Below are positions 27,065 to 36,501 of a DNA stretch of 64,000 nt, one piece after another. The notes beneath the pieces were generated by a model, which was given only the letters and a program-made list of their open reading frames with translations, was not told where the DNA came from and did no database searches. The first letter of the stretch is position 1. Each line of letters begins with the position of its first letter. This DNA is from Bacteroidales bacterium (lineage in GTDB: Bacteria; Bacteroidota; Bacteroidia; Bacteroidales; UBA932). The position numbers and the translations under genes are program-made. The stretch covers positions 124,001 through 188,000 of the forward strand of contig JAFXFS010000013.1 of assembly GCA_017513445.1 (NCBI GenBank), written 5' to 3'.

Positions 27065-28513
27065 ATGAGAAATATAAAAGATAAATTTTTATATATAATC
27101 GCATCAATATCAATTGTTTGTGCGTTAAGTGGTTGCCATTTTCTTGAAGTTGAGAAATTGGGAAAGAGTGATATTGAGGGATACTTTAAAGAGTTTGACG
27201 GACTTAAGACAGCTATGTATGGAGCATATAGCGTGACATACGATTTTTATGATTCTCACTTCAGTAAATATGCTGAGGTTGCTGGAAATATGACTCGTCT
27301 TTCAAGTGTGACAAGTTCGGATGATATGGTGGATCAATATAATTTCACTTCATCTCCTGATCAGGAGACTACTGCTGTGGGATATATCTGGAAAGATGGA
27401 TTCATTATAATGTCAAATGTAAATAATATCCTCTATTATGCTCCAGGTTTGAAGAAGAGTTTCCCAAACAATCTTCGCGATATTGAGCTTATTGAGGCGC
27501 AAGCCCTCTTTTTAAGAGCTTTGACTCACTTGGATATTACTCTTTGTTATGGACAACACTATACCTATACACCGGATGCTTCACATTTAGGTATCCCTGT
27601 TTTGACCCGTCTTCCGGCAGCTGGAGAGACAATTCTACGTAATAGTGTTAAAGAGGTATATGATCAGATTCTTTCTGACCTTAATAAAGCAATAGAGATT
27701 TTTGAAGATACCCCGATGACAAGTGCATATTACGCCTCTGCTGATGCTTGCAAGGCACTTCTTTCCAGAGTTTATCTCTATATGGAGGATTGGGATAAGG
27801 CAGAACAATATGCTTCTGAGGTGATTCCAAAATTCCCATTGACACCGAGAGAAAAGTATGCTGAGATGTATCACAATCCAGCCTACTTAGGTAGCGAAGC
27901 CATCTTCCGTTTAAGTGGATATAAGGCAGGTACTACTCTAAAGAAATTTTATGATCCAACATCTCCTGTAGCAACTCCTGCTGATACTTTGTTTTCACTA
28001 TTTGATAACCCTGATGATGTCAGATTATCGTTGCTAAAATATACAAATGATAATGGATATACAGTTAATGCTTGTACAAAGTTCTATATTCCTGATAATA
28101 CAATTCCAGATGAAGATAGACACTATGATCCATTCGTTTTAAGATCATCTGAAATGTATCTTAATAGAGCAGAAGCAAGATGTAAGAAGGGCAATTTAGA
28201 GGGAGCAGCAAGTGATTTGAAAACTCTAATCGCAAGAGCAACTGGTGTCTCTGAAAGCAGTGTCAATCTTACTTATAGCAATAGTGAAGAATTGATGCAA
28301 CTGATTGTAAAAGAGAGAGTTAAGGAACTATGCTTTGAAGGTCATAACTTCTTCGATATAACCAGAAGAAAGAGTGATTTACGCCGTGAATTATCAACAA
28401 ACTCAGTGGTGCGCTATATGGCTTATCCAAGTGACTATTTTGTACTTCCAATACCTCAGATTGAGATGGACTCAAATATTGGAATACAACCAAACCCGAC
28501 TGTTAACAACTAA
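27065..28513 (+). CDS. SusD/RagB-type surface lipoprotein
   Basis: The 482-residue lipoprotein has its acylated cysteine near residue 24 (ALSGC). SusD proteins form the hinged lid on the SusC barrel and contribute to ligand binding. The helical TPR-like core is recognisable from AQALFLRALTHLDITLCYG (about residue 145) and CKALLSRVYLYMEDWDKAEQYA (about 235), and the end VLPIPQIEMDSN is typical. A purine-rich GAGGAGG just upstream of the ATG is a clear ribosome-binding site. It follows SusC by 16 bases. Confidence 0.94.
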   Translation: MRNIKDKFLYIIASISIVCALSGCHFLEVEKLGKSDIEGYFKEFDGLKTAMYGAYSVTYDFYDSHFSKYAEVAGNMTRLSSVTSSDDMVDQYNFTSSPDQETTAVGYIWKDGFIIMSNVNNILYYAPGLKKSFPNNLRDIELIEAQALFLRALTHLDITLCYGQHYTYTPDASHLGIPVLTRLPAAGETILRNSVKEVYDQILSDLNKAIEIFEDTPMTSAYYASADACKALLSRVYLYMEDWDKAEQYASEVIPKFPLTPREKYAEMYHNPAYLGSEAIFRLSGYKAGTTLKKFYDPTSPVATPADTLFSLFDNPDDVRLSLLKYTNDNGYTVNACTKFYIPDNTIPDEDRHYDPFVLRSSEMYLNRAEARCKKGNLEGAASDLKTLIARATGVSESSVNLTYSNSEELMQLIVKERVKELCFEGHNFFDITRRKSDLRRELSTNSVVRYMAYPSDYFVLPIPQIEMDSNIGIQPNPTVNN

Positions 28514-28524
28514 AAATATGGATT

Positions 28525-28980
28525 ATGAAAATTAAGAGTTTTTTAATAGCGATAATATCACTCTTCACACTCTCTTCTTGTGTGAATGAGTTGGAACCGT
28601 ATGATAATCCATTTATCTATCTTTCAAGTAAAGGTGCTTCATCGGCAAGTGTATCTCAGATAGCACAAGTGGCAGGCGAATATACTATTCACTTGAGCAG
28701 TAAGACTTTAACTGAGCCATTAGTTATTGATTATTCAATTACTGCCGGAGATGGGTTAACAGAAGGAGTAGATTATAGAATTATTACTCAAGGACGTCAG
28801 GCGACTATCCAGCCGGGACTTTTCGAGTATAATATCAGAATAATGTGGTTGCCTCACAAGTTAGATGCTACCAAAGATAATACATTGACAATCAAGTTAG
28901 AAAGTAACTCATTGAATTTCACAATGGGACTTCCTGGACCTGATTCCTTACAAAAAGAACTAGTAATAAGAAAGTACTAA
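28525..28980 (+). CDS. Surface lipoprotein, DUF4843/DUF1735-like
   Basis: The 151-residue lipoprotein (acylated cysteine at residue 19, LSSC) has a single beta-sandwich-like domain. The pattern EPLVIDYSITAGDGLTEGVDYRI is typical of DUF1735/DUF4843 and Calx-beta-like domains found directly after SusD. Such proteins usually sit on the cell surface as extra binding or packing subunits. It starts 11 bases after SusD. The assignment to a specific family is by resemblance only. Confidence 0.65.
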   Translation: MKIKSFLIAIISLFTLSSCVNELEPYDNPFIYLSSKGASSASVSQIAQVAGEYTIHLSSKTLTEPLVIDYSITAGDGLTEGVDYRIITQGRQATIQPGLFEYNIRIMWLPHKLDATKDNTLTIKLESNSLNFTMGLPGPDSLQKELVIRKY

Positions 28981-29011
28981 CCAATTTTATTAACAATTAA
29001 AACCAACGATT

Positions 29012-30490
29012 ATGAAAAAGATTTTAAAATTTGCTTTGTGTGCGACAATGTTGGTATTTTCAGCATTAAGCTGTAACCTATTTGAACCTGAACCAGAACC
29101 TGAACCAGAACCAAAACCAATAGTTCACGGACCGGCTGAACTGGTTTCTTTCCAATTCCTTGCTGAAGATAATGTTGATATCATCTATAAGGATATTGAA
29201 GGAGTTATTGATGGAACAAATGTAGCAGTTCAAGTTCCTGAAGGAACAGAAGTTTCTGCATTGGTGGCTCGTTTTGAAGTATCTCCTAACGACACTGTAA
29301 AAGTGGATGGTGTTCTTCAAGAGAGTGGTAAGACTGTCAACAGTTTTGAAGCTCCTGTTGATTATGTTGTTAATGAAGGAACAAACGTTAAATCTTATAA
29401 AGTAACAGTTTCGGAACTTCCAGCAGGTACTTGGAGCCGTGTAGCCTCTTATCCAGTTGATGGAATCAAATTATACAAGAGTGCAATCAATCCTAAAACA
29501 GGTGAGCCTGCATTCCTTGTCTCTGAATCAGATTATCAACTTTCATATGTTGAGTTGAAGAATGGTGCATTTGCGGATGATTACATCCTTGACAGTATCT
29601 CAGGAAGATATATTGGATTCAACTTTGGAACAGATGGAACACCTTACGCTTCATTCTGCCACGATAATAAGAATATGTCAGTTGTAGCTAAATCTGGAAC
29701 TGGTTGGGCATTTGTAGGTGAAGAAAAATTTGGTTCAAGATCTAACTCATACAGCTCTGAAATTATCGAAGCACCTGATGGAAAGGTTATGATGTTCTAC
29801 TCTATGAATGCAGCTGCTAATGGTTTGGCAAAGAGAGAGCTATCAGTATGTACTTGGGATGGTTCTGCTTGGACTGTTGATCAATCACTACCTGTTAGAG
29901 AACCAGGTGCGTACGGCTATTGGCCAAAAGCTGTAGTTGCTAATGATGTACTTTATTTAGGAGTGTTTAACCCAGTTAATCCTAACTCATTTGATGTTTA
30001 TTCATATAAAGATGGAGTATGGGAAGTTTTGGTTGACAAATATAATCAAAAGACAGCTGAAGGTGCAGATACTGCAACTCCAATGTATGGCTTTGGTATT
30101 GCAGCTGATGCTAAGGGTAATGTTTATATCTCAATTGCAAATAACTCAGAGACTACTCAAGGTAGCCCACGTGTTTTCAAATATGATGCTGAAACTAAGA
30201 CAGTAGAACAATTAGGTCAATCAATCATTTGTGAAGATAGCGTTTCTGCGCGTTACAATAGAGTAGTAGTTGGTTATGACTACAATGTTTACTTCCTATA
30301 TCTAAACACAGCAGGTAATGTATGTGCTACTAAGTTGAATAAGAAGACTCAACAATGGGAAGATCCAACAATCATTTCGCCAAATGATGGTGATACAGAT
30401 ATTGACTTGGTAATCAATGCTGATGGCGTACCATACGCTTCATTCTTTGATAATGCAAATAAACAAATCGTAGTTTATAAATACGAATAA
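29012..30490 (+). CDS. Surface lipoprotein with Ig-like and propeller-like domains
   Basis: The 492-residue lipoprotein (cysteine at residue 21) has an EP-repeat spacer at about residues 25-36 and then a DUF5018-like or cadherin-like domain at about 40-135. From about residue 145 to the end come repeating WxxxG/xYASF segments that look like a beta-propeller. PYASF occurs at about residue 211 and again close to the C terminus, which would suit a ring closed by its first and last blades. The likely role is surface ligand binding for the SusCD pair. No catalytic motif was recognised. Confidence 0.7.
   Translation: MKKILKFALCATMLVFSALSCNLFEPEPEPEPEPKPIVHGPAELVSFQFLAEDNVDIIYKDIEGVIDGTNVAVQVPEGTEVSALVARFEVSPNDTVKVDGVLQESGKTVNSFEAPVDYVVNEGTNVKSYKVTVSELPAGTWSRVASYPVDGIKLYKSAINPKTGEPAFLVSESDYQLSYVELKNGAFADDYILDSISGRYIGFNFGTDGTPYASFCHDNKNMSVVAKSGTGWAFVGEEKFGSRSNSYSSEIIEAPDGKVMMFYSMNAAANGLAKRELSVCTWDGSAWTVDQSLPVREPGAYGYWPKAVVANDVLYLGVFNPVNPNSFDVYSYKDGVWEVLVDKYNQKTAEGADTATPMYGFGIAADAKGNVYISIANNSETTQGSPRVFKYDAETKTVEQLGQSIICEDSVSARYNRVVVGYDYNVYFLYLNTAGNVCATKLNKKTQQWEDPTIISPNDGDTDIDLVINADGVPYASFFDNANKQIVVYKYE
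29084..29119 (+). repeat. In-frame EP-coding tandem repeat
   Basis: Two exact 12-base units gaacctgaacca (29084-29095, 29096-29107) are followed by two related 6-base units. They encode five EP dipeptides and one KP, forming a stiff spacer between the lipid anchor and the first folded domain. Copy-number change would stay in frame. Confidence 0.8.
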
Positions 30491-30492
30491 CA

Positions 30493-31932
30493 TTGAAAAA
30501 GAGCCTATTATCAGTAATACTGCTGATTAAAATAACTATATCCGGAGCTGCCCAAGAGAGCATCTCCGGAGTAGTTTTTTTGGATCAGAATGGAGATGGA
30601 AAGTTAAATAGAAGTGAGCAGAGACTCTCATATATTCCCCTCTCCAATGGTGATACTATTGTATTTACAGATAGTAGGGGCTCGTTTACACTTCCGATTT
30701 CCGAAGATGGTAGCTTTTTCCCGATTCTGCCATCGCATTTATCTACACCAAAAGGTGGAGTACAGAATTTCAACTCATCCGACTACTATCAAACCTCCTC
30801 TGGTAAAATAAGAATTCCATTGGTTAGTAGAGAACCAGAGAAGGAGTTCAGAGTAGCGGCAATAGGGGATATTCAAGTAGATAATATAAAAGAGTTCGGA
30901 TTTGCTTGGGAATCAATTTTTAAAGAGTTGATTGATAGAAAAGATATCGACTTTAATATTATTTTGGGTGATTTAGTAAATGACAAACCAACTCTTATGC
31001 CGGTTATGAAGTGGGCAATTGACTCACTTTCTGCAGAGAGCTGGATTGTCATAGGAAATCACGATTTAGATAAAGAAAAGAGCTTTGAAAAGTATTTTGG
31101 AGCTGCAAATTACGCCTTTGAGAGAGGTAATGTATGTTTTGTCTCTTTGAATAATTTTGATCACAACAAGAGTCATTACACCCCTTCTCAACTCTCATTT
31201 GTCAAGAATATTGCTGAGAGAGTCTTGAAGGGGAAGACACTTGTCATTTCGCAACATATTCCATTAAAGAGTGTAAGGAACAGAGATAAACTTCTTGAAA
31301 TTATCCCTGATGATGTAAATCTTCTCATACTAACAGCACACTCTCACGTGGTAGAGAGGACTATCTGGTCAGATAATATATTAGAAATTGGATGTGGAGC
31401 ACCTTGTGGCTCGTGGTGGAGAGGAAATATAGGTGCTGATGGTATTCCTGTGGCCACTATGCAGTGTGGTTCTCCACGAAACTATTTTGTAATTGATTTT
31501 GACGAAGATGGCTCATATCAAGCTCAATTCAAGGCAATAGGATACGATAGTTCCTATCAATTCAACAATTGGAGTCCAGCTGGAGTTACATCTTATGAAT
31601 TAGTTATTTTTGATCCATTACTCTTCCCTGATGGAGTGGTTTATGACTGCTCAAAAGGTACTCAAAGTGTAAATATTGAGTCAGAACCTCTTGGTTTTGA
31701 AGAGTTAAGTGATTCCTCAGTAATAGTGAATCTATTTGGAGGAGGAGAGGATACAATAATTCTGATGCGACGCCAGGGCGAGGATTTCGAAATATTAGAG
31801 AAGGCAAATCTTATAGATCTTTCTGTCAGTGAAATTCGCCAGGATAATTACGAATCGGGATACAGAGCAAGAGACTCCCGAAAGATTCCACTGCGCAAAC
31901 TTCCATCAAAGCATATCTGGAAGAGCAAATAA
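30493..31932 (+). CDS. Secreted calcineurin-like phosphoesterase
   Basis: The 479-residue protein has a signal peptide that begins at once after a TTG start (KKSLLSVILLI; no ATG is available before it, so TTG 30493 is preferred). An N-terminal domain with an EF-hand-like DQNGDGKLN loop (about residues 30-39) precedes the phosphoesterase core (about 115-285). Metal motifs visible are GDIQ, GDLVND, GNHDLD, QHIP and a variant AHSH in place of the common GHxH. A C-terminal beta domain follows, as in MetallophosN/C proteins. It starts 2 bases after the surface lipoprotein and ends the SusCD locus, suggesting a phosphate-ester substrate. Confidence 0.85.
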   Translation: MKKSLLSVILLIKITISGAAQESISGVVFLDQNGDGKLNRSEQRLSYIPLSNGDTIVFTDSRGSFTLPISEDGSFFPILPSHLSTPKGGVQNFNSSDYYQTSSGKIRIPLVSREPEKEFRVAAIGDIQVDNIKEFGFAWESIFKELIDRKDIDFNIILGDLVNDKPTLMPVMKWAIDSLSAESWIVIGNHDLDKEKSFEKYFGAANYAFERGNVCFVSLNNFDHNKSHYTPSQLSFVKNIAERVLKGKTLVISQHIPLKSVRNRDKLLEIIPDDVNLLILTAHSHVVERTIWSDNILEIGCGAPCGSWWRGNIGADGIPVATMQCGSPRNYFVIDFDEDGSYQAQFKAIGYDSSYQFNNWSPAGVTSYELVIFDPLLFPDGVVYDCSKGTQSVNIESEPLGFEELSDSSVIVNLFGGGEDTIILMRRQGEDFEILEKANLIDLSVSEIRQDNYESGYRARDSRKIPLRKLPSKHIWKSK

Positions 31933-31953
31933 AACCACTATTTATAAAAGAAA

Positions 31954-31997
31954 ACCGCCAACCAGTTGATAAACAAATGATTAGCGGTATTTTTTTG
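31954..31997 (+). terminator. Weak terminator after the phosphoesterase
   Basis: A 5-base stem (accgc 31954-31958 with gcggt 31984-31988) holds a smaller hairpin (caac/gttg) in its loop and is followed by a run of seven T. The stem is short, so this is a tentative call for the only hairpin between two converging genes. Confidence 0.35.
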
Positions 31998-32010
31998 TGC
32001 TATGTGAGTC

Positions 32011-34512
32011 CTATTTCTTCGACTCGAAGGCCTCTTTTGATGCTGTATCTATCATTTTGATTAGATAATTGTAATGAGCCCTTGTTGTCATATCTCGTGT
32101 AGTAGCTGAAGCAATAGTACTTCTTATTAATTGCAATTGATAAAATGCCACAGACATAATATCTGTATTGTCCTTAATTGGAGCACTGCTTGAAAGCGCA
32201 GAGACTAATGCAGTAAGTAGTCCGCCACCTTTACCAGAGATAAGATCAATAATGGCTTGGATATAGCATTTTTGCTGTATTCTCTTGTATGGATGAACCT
32301 CTTTACCCTTTGAGATATCTGAAAGGATATATTTATCCAAATCAGAATATAGATTTTCCATAGTATATGCATCATCACCTAACTCAGCTTCGGCTTCGTA
32401 CAGATTTCTCATAACTCTCTTAGAGATAATAGCACTGAATACTTTCTTATAACTACTTTCTAAAGTGCTTTCAGGGCTGGTGCTAATCTTATTCATAATC
32501 TCCTCAGGAACAAGCCACATAGGTACATTGAATAGATATCTGTTTAGGAATGAAATCGCCTCTTCTTGTTTTTCCTTCTCCACAAATTCATAAACATCTC
32601 CCTCCATTTCTACGCGTTTAGGTGTCTCGTAAACTCCTCCAATCCATTTAGCTACGTGGCCAAGATAACGGTTATATTGTGTTACAAGTTGACCATACAT
32701 ACTCTTCAAATTTGAGTAATCCTCGTTTGGCTCAGATGTCCATTCAATAAGATTATTCATAATAAACTGAAGATTTCTGATTGCATAGATACCAGTCTCC
32801 ATTTGATTACTTCCTAAATCTTCTGACTGATAGCGAGGGTCATTAGAGCTGGATTCTGTACCAAATCTATAATATGGATTCTTAGTTTTTTCAATAATCC
32901 AGTTGTTAATGTATGTAAGTTCTGCCTCTGGATCATTATATTGTGGGAGCAATCTGTAACCCCATTCAATAGCCCACTCATCGTAGTGTGAGATGCGAGG
33001 GAAAAGCAACTCTTGAGGAATATTATCTCCAGGTTGTGCAACGAAATTGAAGCGAGAATAATCCATAATTGAAGTTGTATGGCCATTCTCCTTCAAAAAT
33101 TTAGGATCTCTTAATTGCTTTGCTGTATAGAAAGATGTACCTGCAAAGTTGTGTCTAAGACCTAATGTGTGTCCAACTTCGTGAGATGATACAAATCTGA
33201 TAAGCTGTCCCATCAATTCCTCATCAAAAATCATCTTTCTTGCAGCAGGATCAACGGCTGCACATTGAATAAAATACCAGTCGTGAACAAGAGACATAAC
33301 ATTGTGGTACCAGTTTACGTGGCTCTCAATAATCTCACCTGAGCGAGGGTCGTGTACGTGTGGACCACTTGCATTGGCAATATCAGATGGTTTATATACG
33401 ATTGCTGAATGGCGAGCATCTTCCAGAGACCAAGTTGGATCCTCTTCCGGAGTTGGTGCTACCTTTCCGCAAATTGCATTCTTGAATCCTGCCTTTTCAA
33501 AAGCTTTGTTCCAGTCATTTACACCTTGAATTAGGTAAGGTACCCATTGTTTTGGTGTTGATGGGTCGATATAATAAACAATCTGTTTTGCAGGCTCAAC
33601 AAGTTCCCCTTTCAGATATTTCTCCATATCTTCAGGTTTTGGTTCAAGTCTGTAACGTGTAATCATTCTTACTCTCTCTACACGTTGAGGATTTTTATCA
33701 AAATTTGTTTGACTTGCTACAAAATAACCAACTCTGTCATCATAGTAGCGTGGAACCATTGGTTCATCAGGCAACTTTACAAAAGAGCAGTTAATCTCAA
33801 ATGTCGCAGGGGTTGCTTTAGATGTAGCAAAGGTTTTAACCACTCTGATTTCTGTATTGATAGGGAAGGTCTTTGCGCTTACAAAATAGGATTTATCCTT
33901 TTCGTAGCCCTTCAATCCATATCTATTTTTGCCACTCTTTGAGAAGAAAAGTACCTCACTATCAGCCATAAAGAAATCTGTAACATCAATAATAGCAGAT
34001 GTGGAGTCGGCATTGTAAGCTTTTACATCAAATGATTCCAAAATAGGTTGTAGGTTTGAATTTTGAAGATTCTCATAAATTGGCGATCCCTCTTCAGAGA
34101 AGTCATCACCATTAAGGACTCTTAGGAATATTTTATCCTTGGTTCCCTTTTCAAAGCGTACAACATATTCATTCAAAATATCTCCGGCATATCCTGCAAA
34201 ACTTGCTCTAATACCTGCTGCAGATTTAGATACACGTGAAACTAATAGAATGTCTTTATTCAAAATAGAGTCGTTAATTCCGAGAAAATACTTTTCATCT
34301 TGAATGTAGATGGTGGTAAAACCCTCTTTTGTAACAGTCTCTTTTTCCAAGAATTCATCTAAAGAGATTACACCACTCTTCTTTTCCTCTTTTTTCTCTT
34401 TCTCCTCAGAATTCTCTTTTTTAGCCTCTCCTTTAACTTCTTGAGCACACATCGGAATAGGAGTTAGTAGTAGAAGTGATAAAATCACTGTGTAAACAAT
34501 ACCTTTTCTCAT
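32011..34512 (-). CDS. Large secreted zinc metalloprotease (DUF5117/DUF5118 type)
   Basis: The 833-residue protein has a signal peptide (about residues 1-23, CAQ) and then a charged Glu/Lys-rich linker (about 24-45). The N-terminal DUF5118/DUF5117-like domains run to about residue 330. The metzincin motif HEVGHTLGLRH places the zinc ligands at H444, H448 and H454 with E445 as base, and a Met-turn candidate lies in SIMDYS. A helical C-terminal region follows. Members are periplasmic or secreted proteases of unknown target. It is transcribed with the TrmH-type gene 5 bases upstream and converges on the SusCD locus. Confidence 0.9.
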   Translation of the reverse strand: MRKGIVYTVILSLLLLTPIPMCAQEVKGEAKKENSEEKEKKEEKKSGVISLDEFLEKETVTKEGFTTIYIQDEKYFLGINDSILNKDILLVSRVSKSAAGIRASFAGYAGDILNEYVVRFEKGTKDKIFLRVLNGDDFSEEGSPIYENLQNSNLQPILESFDVKAYNADSTSAIIDVTDFFMADSEVLFFSKSGKNRYGLKGYEKDKSYFVSAKTFPINTEIRVVKTFATSKATPATFEINCSFVKLPDEPMVPRYYDDRVGYFVASQTNFDKNPQRVERVRMITRYRLEPKPEDMEKYLKGELVEPAKQIVYYIDPSTPKQWVPYLIQGVNDWNKAFEKAGFKNAICGKVAPTPEEDPTWSLEDARHSAIVYKPSDIANASGPHVHDPRSGEIIESHVNWYHNVMSLVHDWYFIQCAAVDPAARKMIFDEELMGQLIRFVSSHEVGHTLGLRHNFAGTSFYTAKQLRDPKFLKENGHTTSIMDYSRFNFVAQPGDNIPQELLFPRISHYDEWAIEWGYRLLPQYNDPEAELTYINNWIIEKTKNPYYRFGTESSSNDPRYQSEDLGSNQMETGIYAIRNLQFIMNNLIEWTSEPNEDYSNLKSMYGQLVTQYNRYLGHVAKWIGGVYETPKRVEMEGDVYEFVEKEKQEEAISFLNRYLFNVPMWLVPEEIMNKISTSPESTLESSYKKVFSAIISKRVMRNLYEAEAELGDDAYTMENLYSDLDKYILSDISKGKEVHPYKRIQQKCYIQAIIDLISGKGGGLLTALVSALSSSAPIKDNTDIMSVAFYQLQLIRSTIASATTRDMTTRAHYNYLIKMIDTASKEAFESKK

Positions 34513-34517
34513 AATAT

Positions 34518-35054
34518 CTATTTTTTGTTTAACAATTCGCTGATTTTCCAGATAGTTATACCTATTGATACAGAGACATTAAGGGAGTGTTTTGTGCCAT
34601 ATTGTGGAATCTCAAGGCAAATATCACTTGCATCCACAACAGCTTGCTCGACACCCTTTACTTCATTTCCGTAAATAAGTGCAATTTTTTGATTTTCAGG
34701 CAATTGAAAACTATCCAACATTGTTGAATTCTCAGCTTGTTCAACACTTATAATTGTAAATCCCTCATCTTTCAATCGCTTCACGACATCGATAGTCTCT
34801 TTATAATACTCCCAATCTACAGAGAATTCAGCACCGAGAGCCGATTTATGTATCTCTGCAGTAGGAGGAGTTGCACAAATTCCACATAGATAGATCTTTT
34901 CAACACGAAAAGAGTCTGCTGTACGAAAAGCAGATCCGATATTGTGCTGACTTCTTATATTGTCCAATACTACAACTAATGGGCTTTTTTTCGCCTCTTT
35001 GAACTCTTCTGCACTTAATCTTCCAAGTTCGTGATTAAAAAGTTTCCTAAACAT
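34518..35054 (-). CDS. TrmH/SpoU family RNA 2'-O-methyltransferase
   Basis: The 178-residue protein has the SPOUT knot motifs: VVVLDNIRSQHNIGSAFRTAD (motif 1, about residues 29-49), IALIYGNEVKGV (motif 2, about 127) and LEIPQYGTKHSLNVSVSIGI (motif 3, about 147). It methylates a ribose in tRNA or rRNA using SAM. The 50-residue N-terminal extension of rRNA-type enzymes is missing, so a tRNA target is likelier. It precedes the metalloprotease gene by 5 bases on the minus strand, with no evident functional link. Confidence 0.9.
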   Translation of the reverse strand: MFRKLFNHELGRLSAEEFKEAKKSPLVVVLDNIRSQHNIGSAFRTADSFRVEKIYLCGICATPPTAEIHKSALGAEFSVDWEYYKETIDVVKRLKDEGFTIISVEQAENSTMLDSFQLPENQKIALIYGNEVKGVEQAVVDASDICLEIPQYGTKHSLNVSVSIGITIWKISELLNKK

Positions 35055-35076
35055 TAGAAATTTGATTAAAAACCAT

Positions 35077-35084
35077 TAACTTTG
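35077..35084 (+). promoter_or_regulatory. Candidate -7 element of glyA
   Basis: TAACTTTG matches the Bacteroidota -7 consensus and lies 54 bases upstream of the glyA ATG. The only nearby TTTG (35061-35064) is 12 bases upstream, too close for a normal -33 element. Confidence 0.4.
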
Positions 35085-35138
35085 TAAAGATATACAATTT
35101 TTAATATTTAGCTTTTATTAGGAGTAATAAATTCAGTT

Positions 35139-36419
35139 ATGAAGCAAGATGTAATAATATTAGAACTGATTAAAAGAGAACTTGAACGTCAAACAGTTGG
35201 TTTGGAACTTATCGCTTCTGAAAACTATGTAAGTGATAATGTTTTGACAGCATTAGGTTCGGTTTTAACTAATAAATATGCAGAGGGTTATCCTGGCGCA
35301 AGATACTACGGAGGTTGCGAAGTTGTGGACCAGGTAGAGCAGATAGCTATCGAACGCCTATGCAAACTTTTCGATGCTGAGTATGCCAATGTTCAACCTC
35401 ACTCTGGTGCTCAAGCAAATATGGCTGTATTTATGGCTTGTTTGAAGCCAGGTGATACATTTATGGGATTAGACTTGGCTCACGGTGGTCACTTGACACA
35501 CGGATCTCCTGTTAATATGTCAGGTATTCTATACAATGCTGTAGCTTATACATTGAACGAAGAGACAGGATTGGTTGATTACGATGATATGGAGAGAAAA
35601 GCCCTTGAATATCGTCCGAAACTGATTGTTGGTGGTGCCTCTGCCTATTCAAGAGAGTGGGATTGGGAGAGAATGCGTGCTATCGCTGATAAAATTGGTG
35701 CAATTTTGATGGTTGATATGGCCCACCCTGCAGGTTTGATTGCTGCTGGTATCCTTAAGAACCCTGTAAAATATGCTCACATTGTAACATCTACTACACA
35801 CAAGACTTTGAGAGGTCCACGTGGTGGTGTTATCATTATAGGTAAAGACTTTGATAATCCTTTCGGAATTAAAACACCTAAAGGTGAGATTAAAAAGATG
35901 TCTGCAGTTATTAATTCAAGTGTATTCCCTGGTATTCAAGGTGGTCCACTTGAGCACTGTATTGCTGCTAAGGCAGTTGCATTCTATGAAGCATTACAAC
36001 CTGAATTCAAAACTTATCAGGAACAAGTTCATAAAAATGCAGTTGCTATGGCAGAGGCCTTTATTGCTAAGGGTTACAAGGTTGTTTCAGGAGGTACAGA
36101 CAACCACTTGTTGTTGATAGACCTTCGTACAAAATTCCCTGAATTGACAGGTAAAGTAGCTGAGAAGACCTTAGTTAAAGCTGATATTACAGTTAATAAG
36201 AATATGGTTCCATTTGATAGCCGTTCACCATTCCAGACTTCAGGTATTCGTGTAGGAACACCTGCAATTACATCAAGAGGTTTGGTAGAGAAAGATATGG
36301 CTTCAGTTGTTGAACTTATCGATAAAGTATTGAACAATATCGATAACGAAGAGGTAATCAACCACGTACGTGAACAAGTTCGTATGAAGATGAATGGAAG
36401 ACCACTAAACGTTTGGTAG
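35139..36419 (+). CDS. glyA: Serine hydroxymethyltransferase
   Basis: GlyA converts serine and tetrahydrofolate to glycine and methylene-tetrahydrofolate, feeding one-carbon metabolism. The 426-residue product has the start [20 protein letters not shown], the ring-stacking region [14 protein letters not shown], and the PLP lysine in [15 protein letters not shown] (about residue 230). HPAGLIAAG lies just upstream. The length is normal for bacteria. It is monocistronic, with a -7 element upstream and a strong hairpin downstream. With the threonine dehydrogenase at 5232-6179 it would link Thr, Gly and Ser pools. Confidence 0.97.
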   Translation: MKQDVIILELIKRELERQTVGLELIASENYVSDNVLTALGSVLTNKYAEGYPGARYYGGCEVVDQVEQIAIERLCKLFDAEYANVQPHSGAQANMAVFMACLKPGDTFMGLDLAHGGHLTHGSPVNMSGILYNAVAYTLNEETGLVDYDDMERKALEYRPKLIVGGASAYSREWDWERMRAIADKIGAILMVDMAHPAGLIAAGILKNPVKYAHIVTSTTHKTLRGPRGGVIIIGKDFDNPFGIKTPKGEIKKMSAVINSSVFPGIQGGPLEHCIAAKAVAFYEALQPEFKTYQEQVHKNAVAMAEAFIAKGYKVVSGGTDNHLLLIDLRTKFPELTGKVAEKTLVKADITVNKNMVPFDSRSPFQTSGIRVGTPAITSRGLVEKDMASVVELIDKVLNNIDNEEVINHVREQVRMKMNGRPLNVW

Positions 36420-36448
36420 TCGTCTGTAAATCAATAAGTTAAAATAAG

Positions 36449-36484
36449 AGAGGTCGATTGGATTTAACCAACCGACCTCTTTTC
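36449..36484. terminator. Bidirectional terminator between glyA and pnp
   Basis: A 13-base stem with one G:T pair (36449-36461 with 36468-36480) encloses a 6-base loop and is flanked by A residues on the left and TTT on the right. It separates the converging glyA and pnp genes. Confidence 0.88.
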
Positions 36485-36501
36485 ATATCTAAAGTATCAT
36501 A

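Noticed and set aside
23919-31932. A standard polysaccharide utilisation locus
   Set aside because: No glycoside hydrolase, lyase or sensor regulator is present; SusC and SusD alone do not define one.
35061-35064. TTTG as the -33 element of glyA
   Set aside because: It lies only 12 bases before the -7 element, against 18-21 expected.
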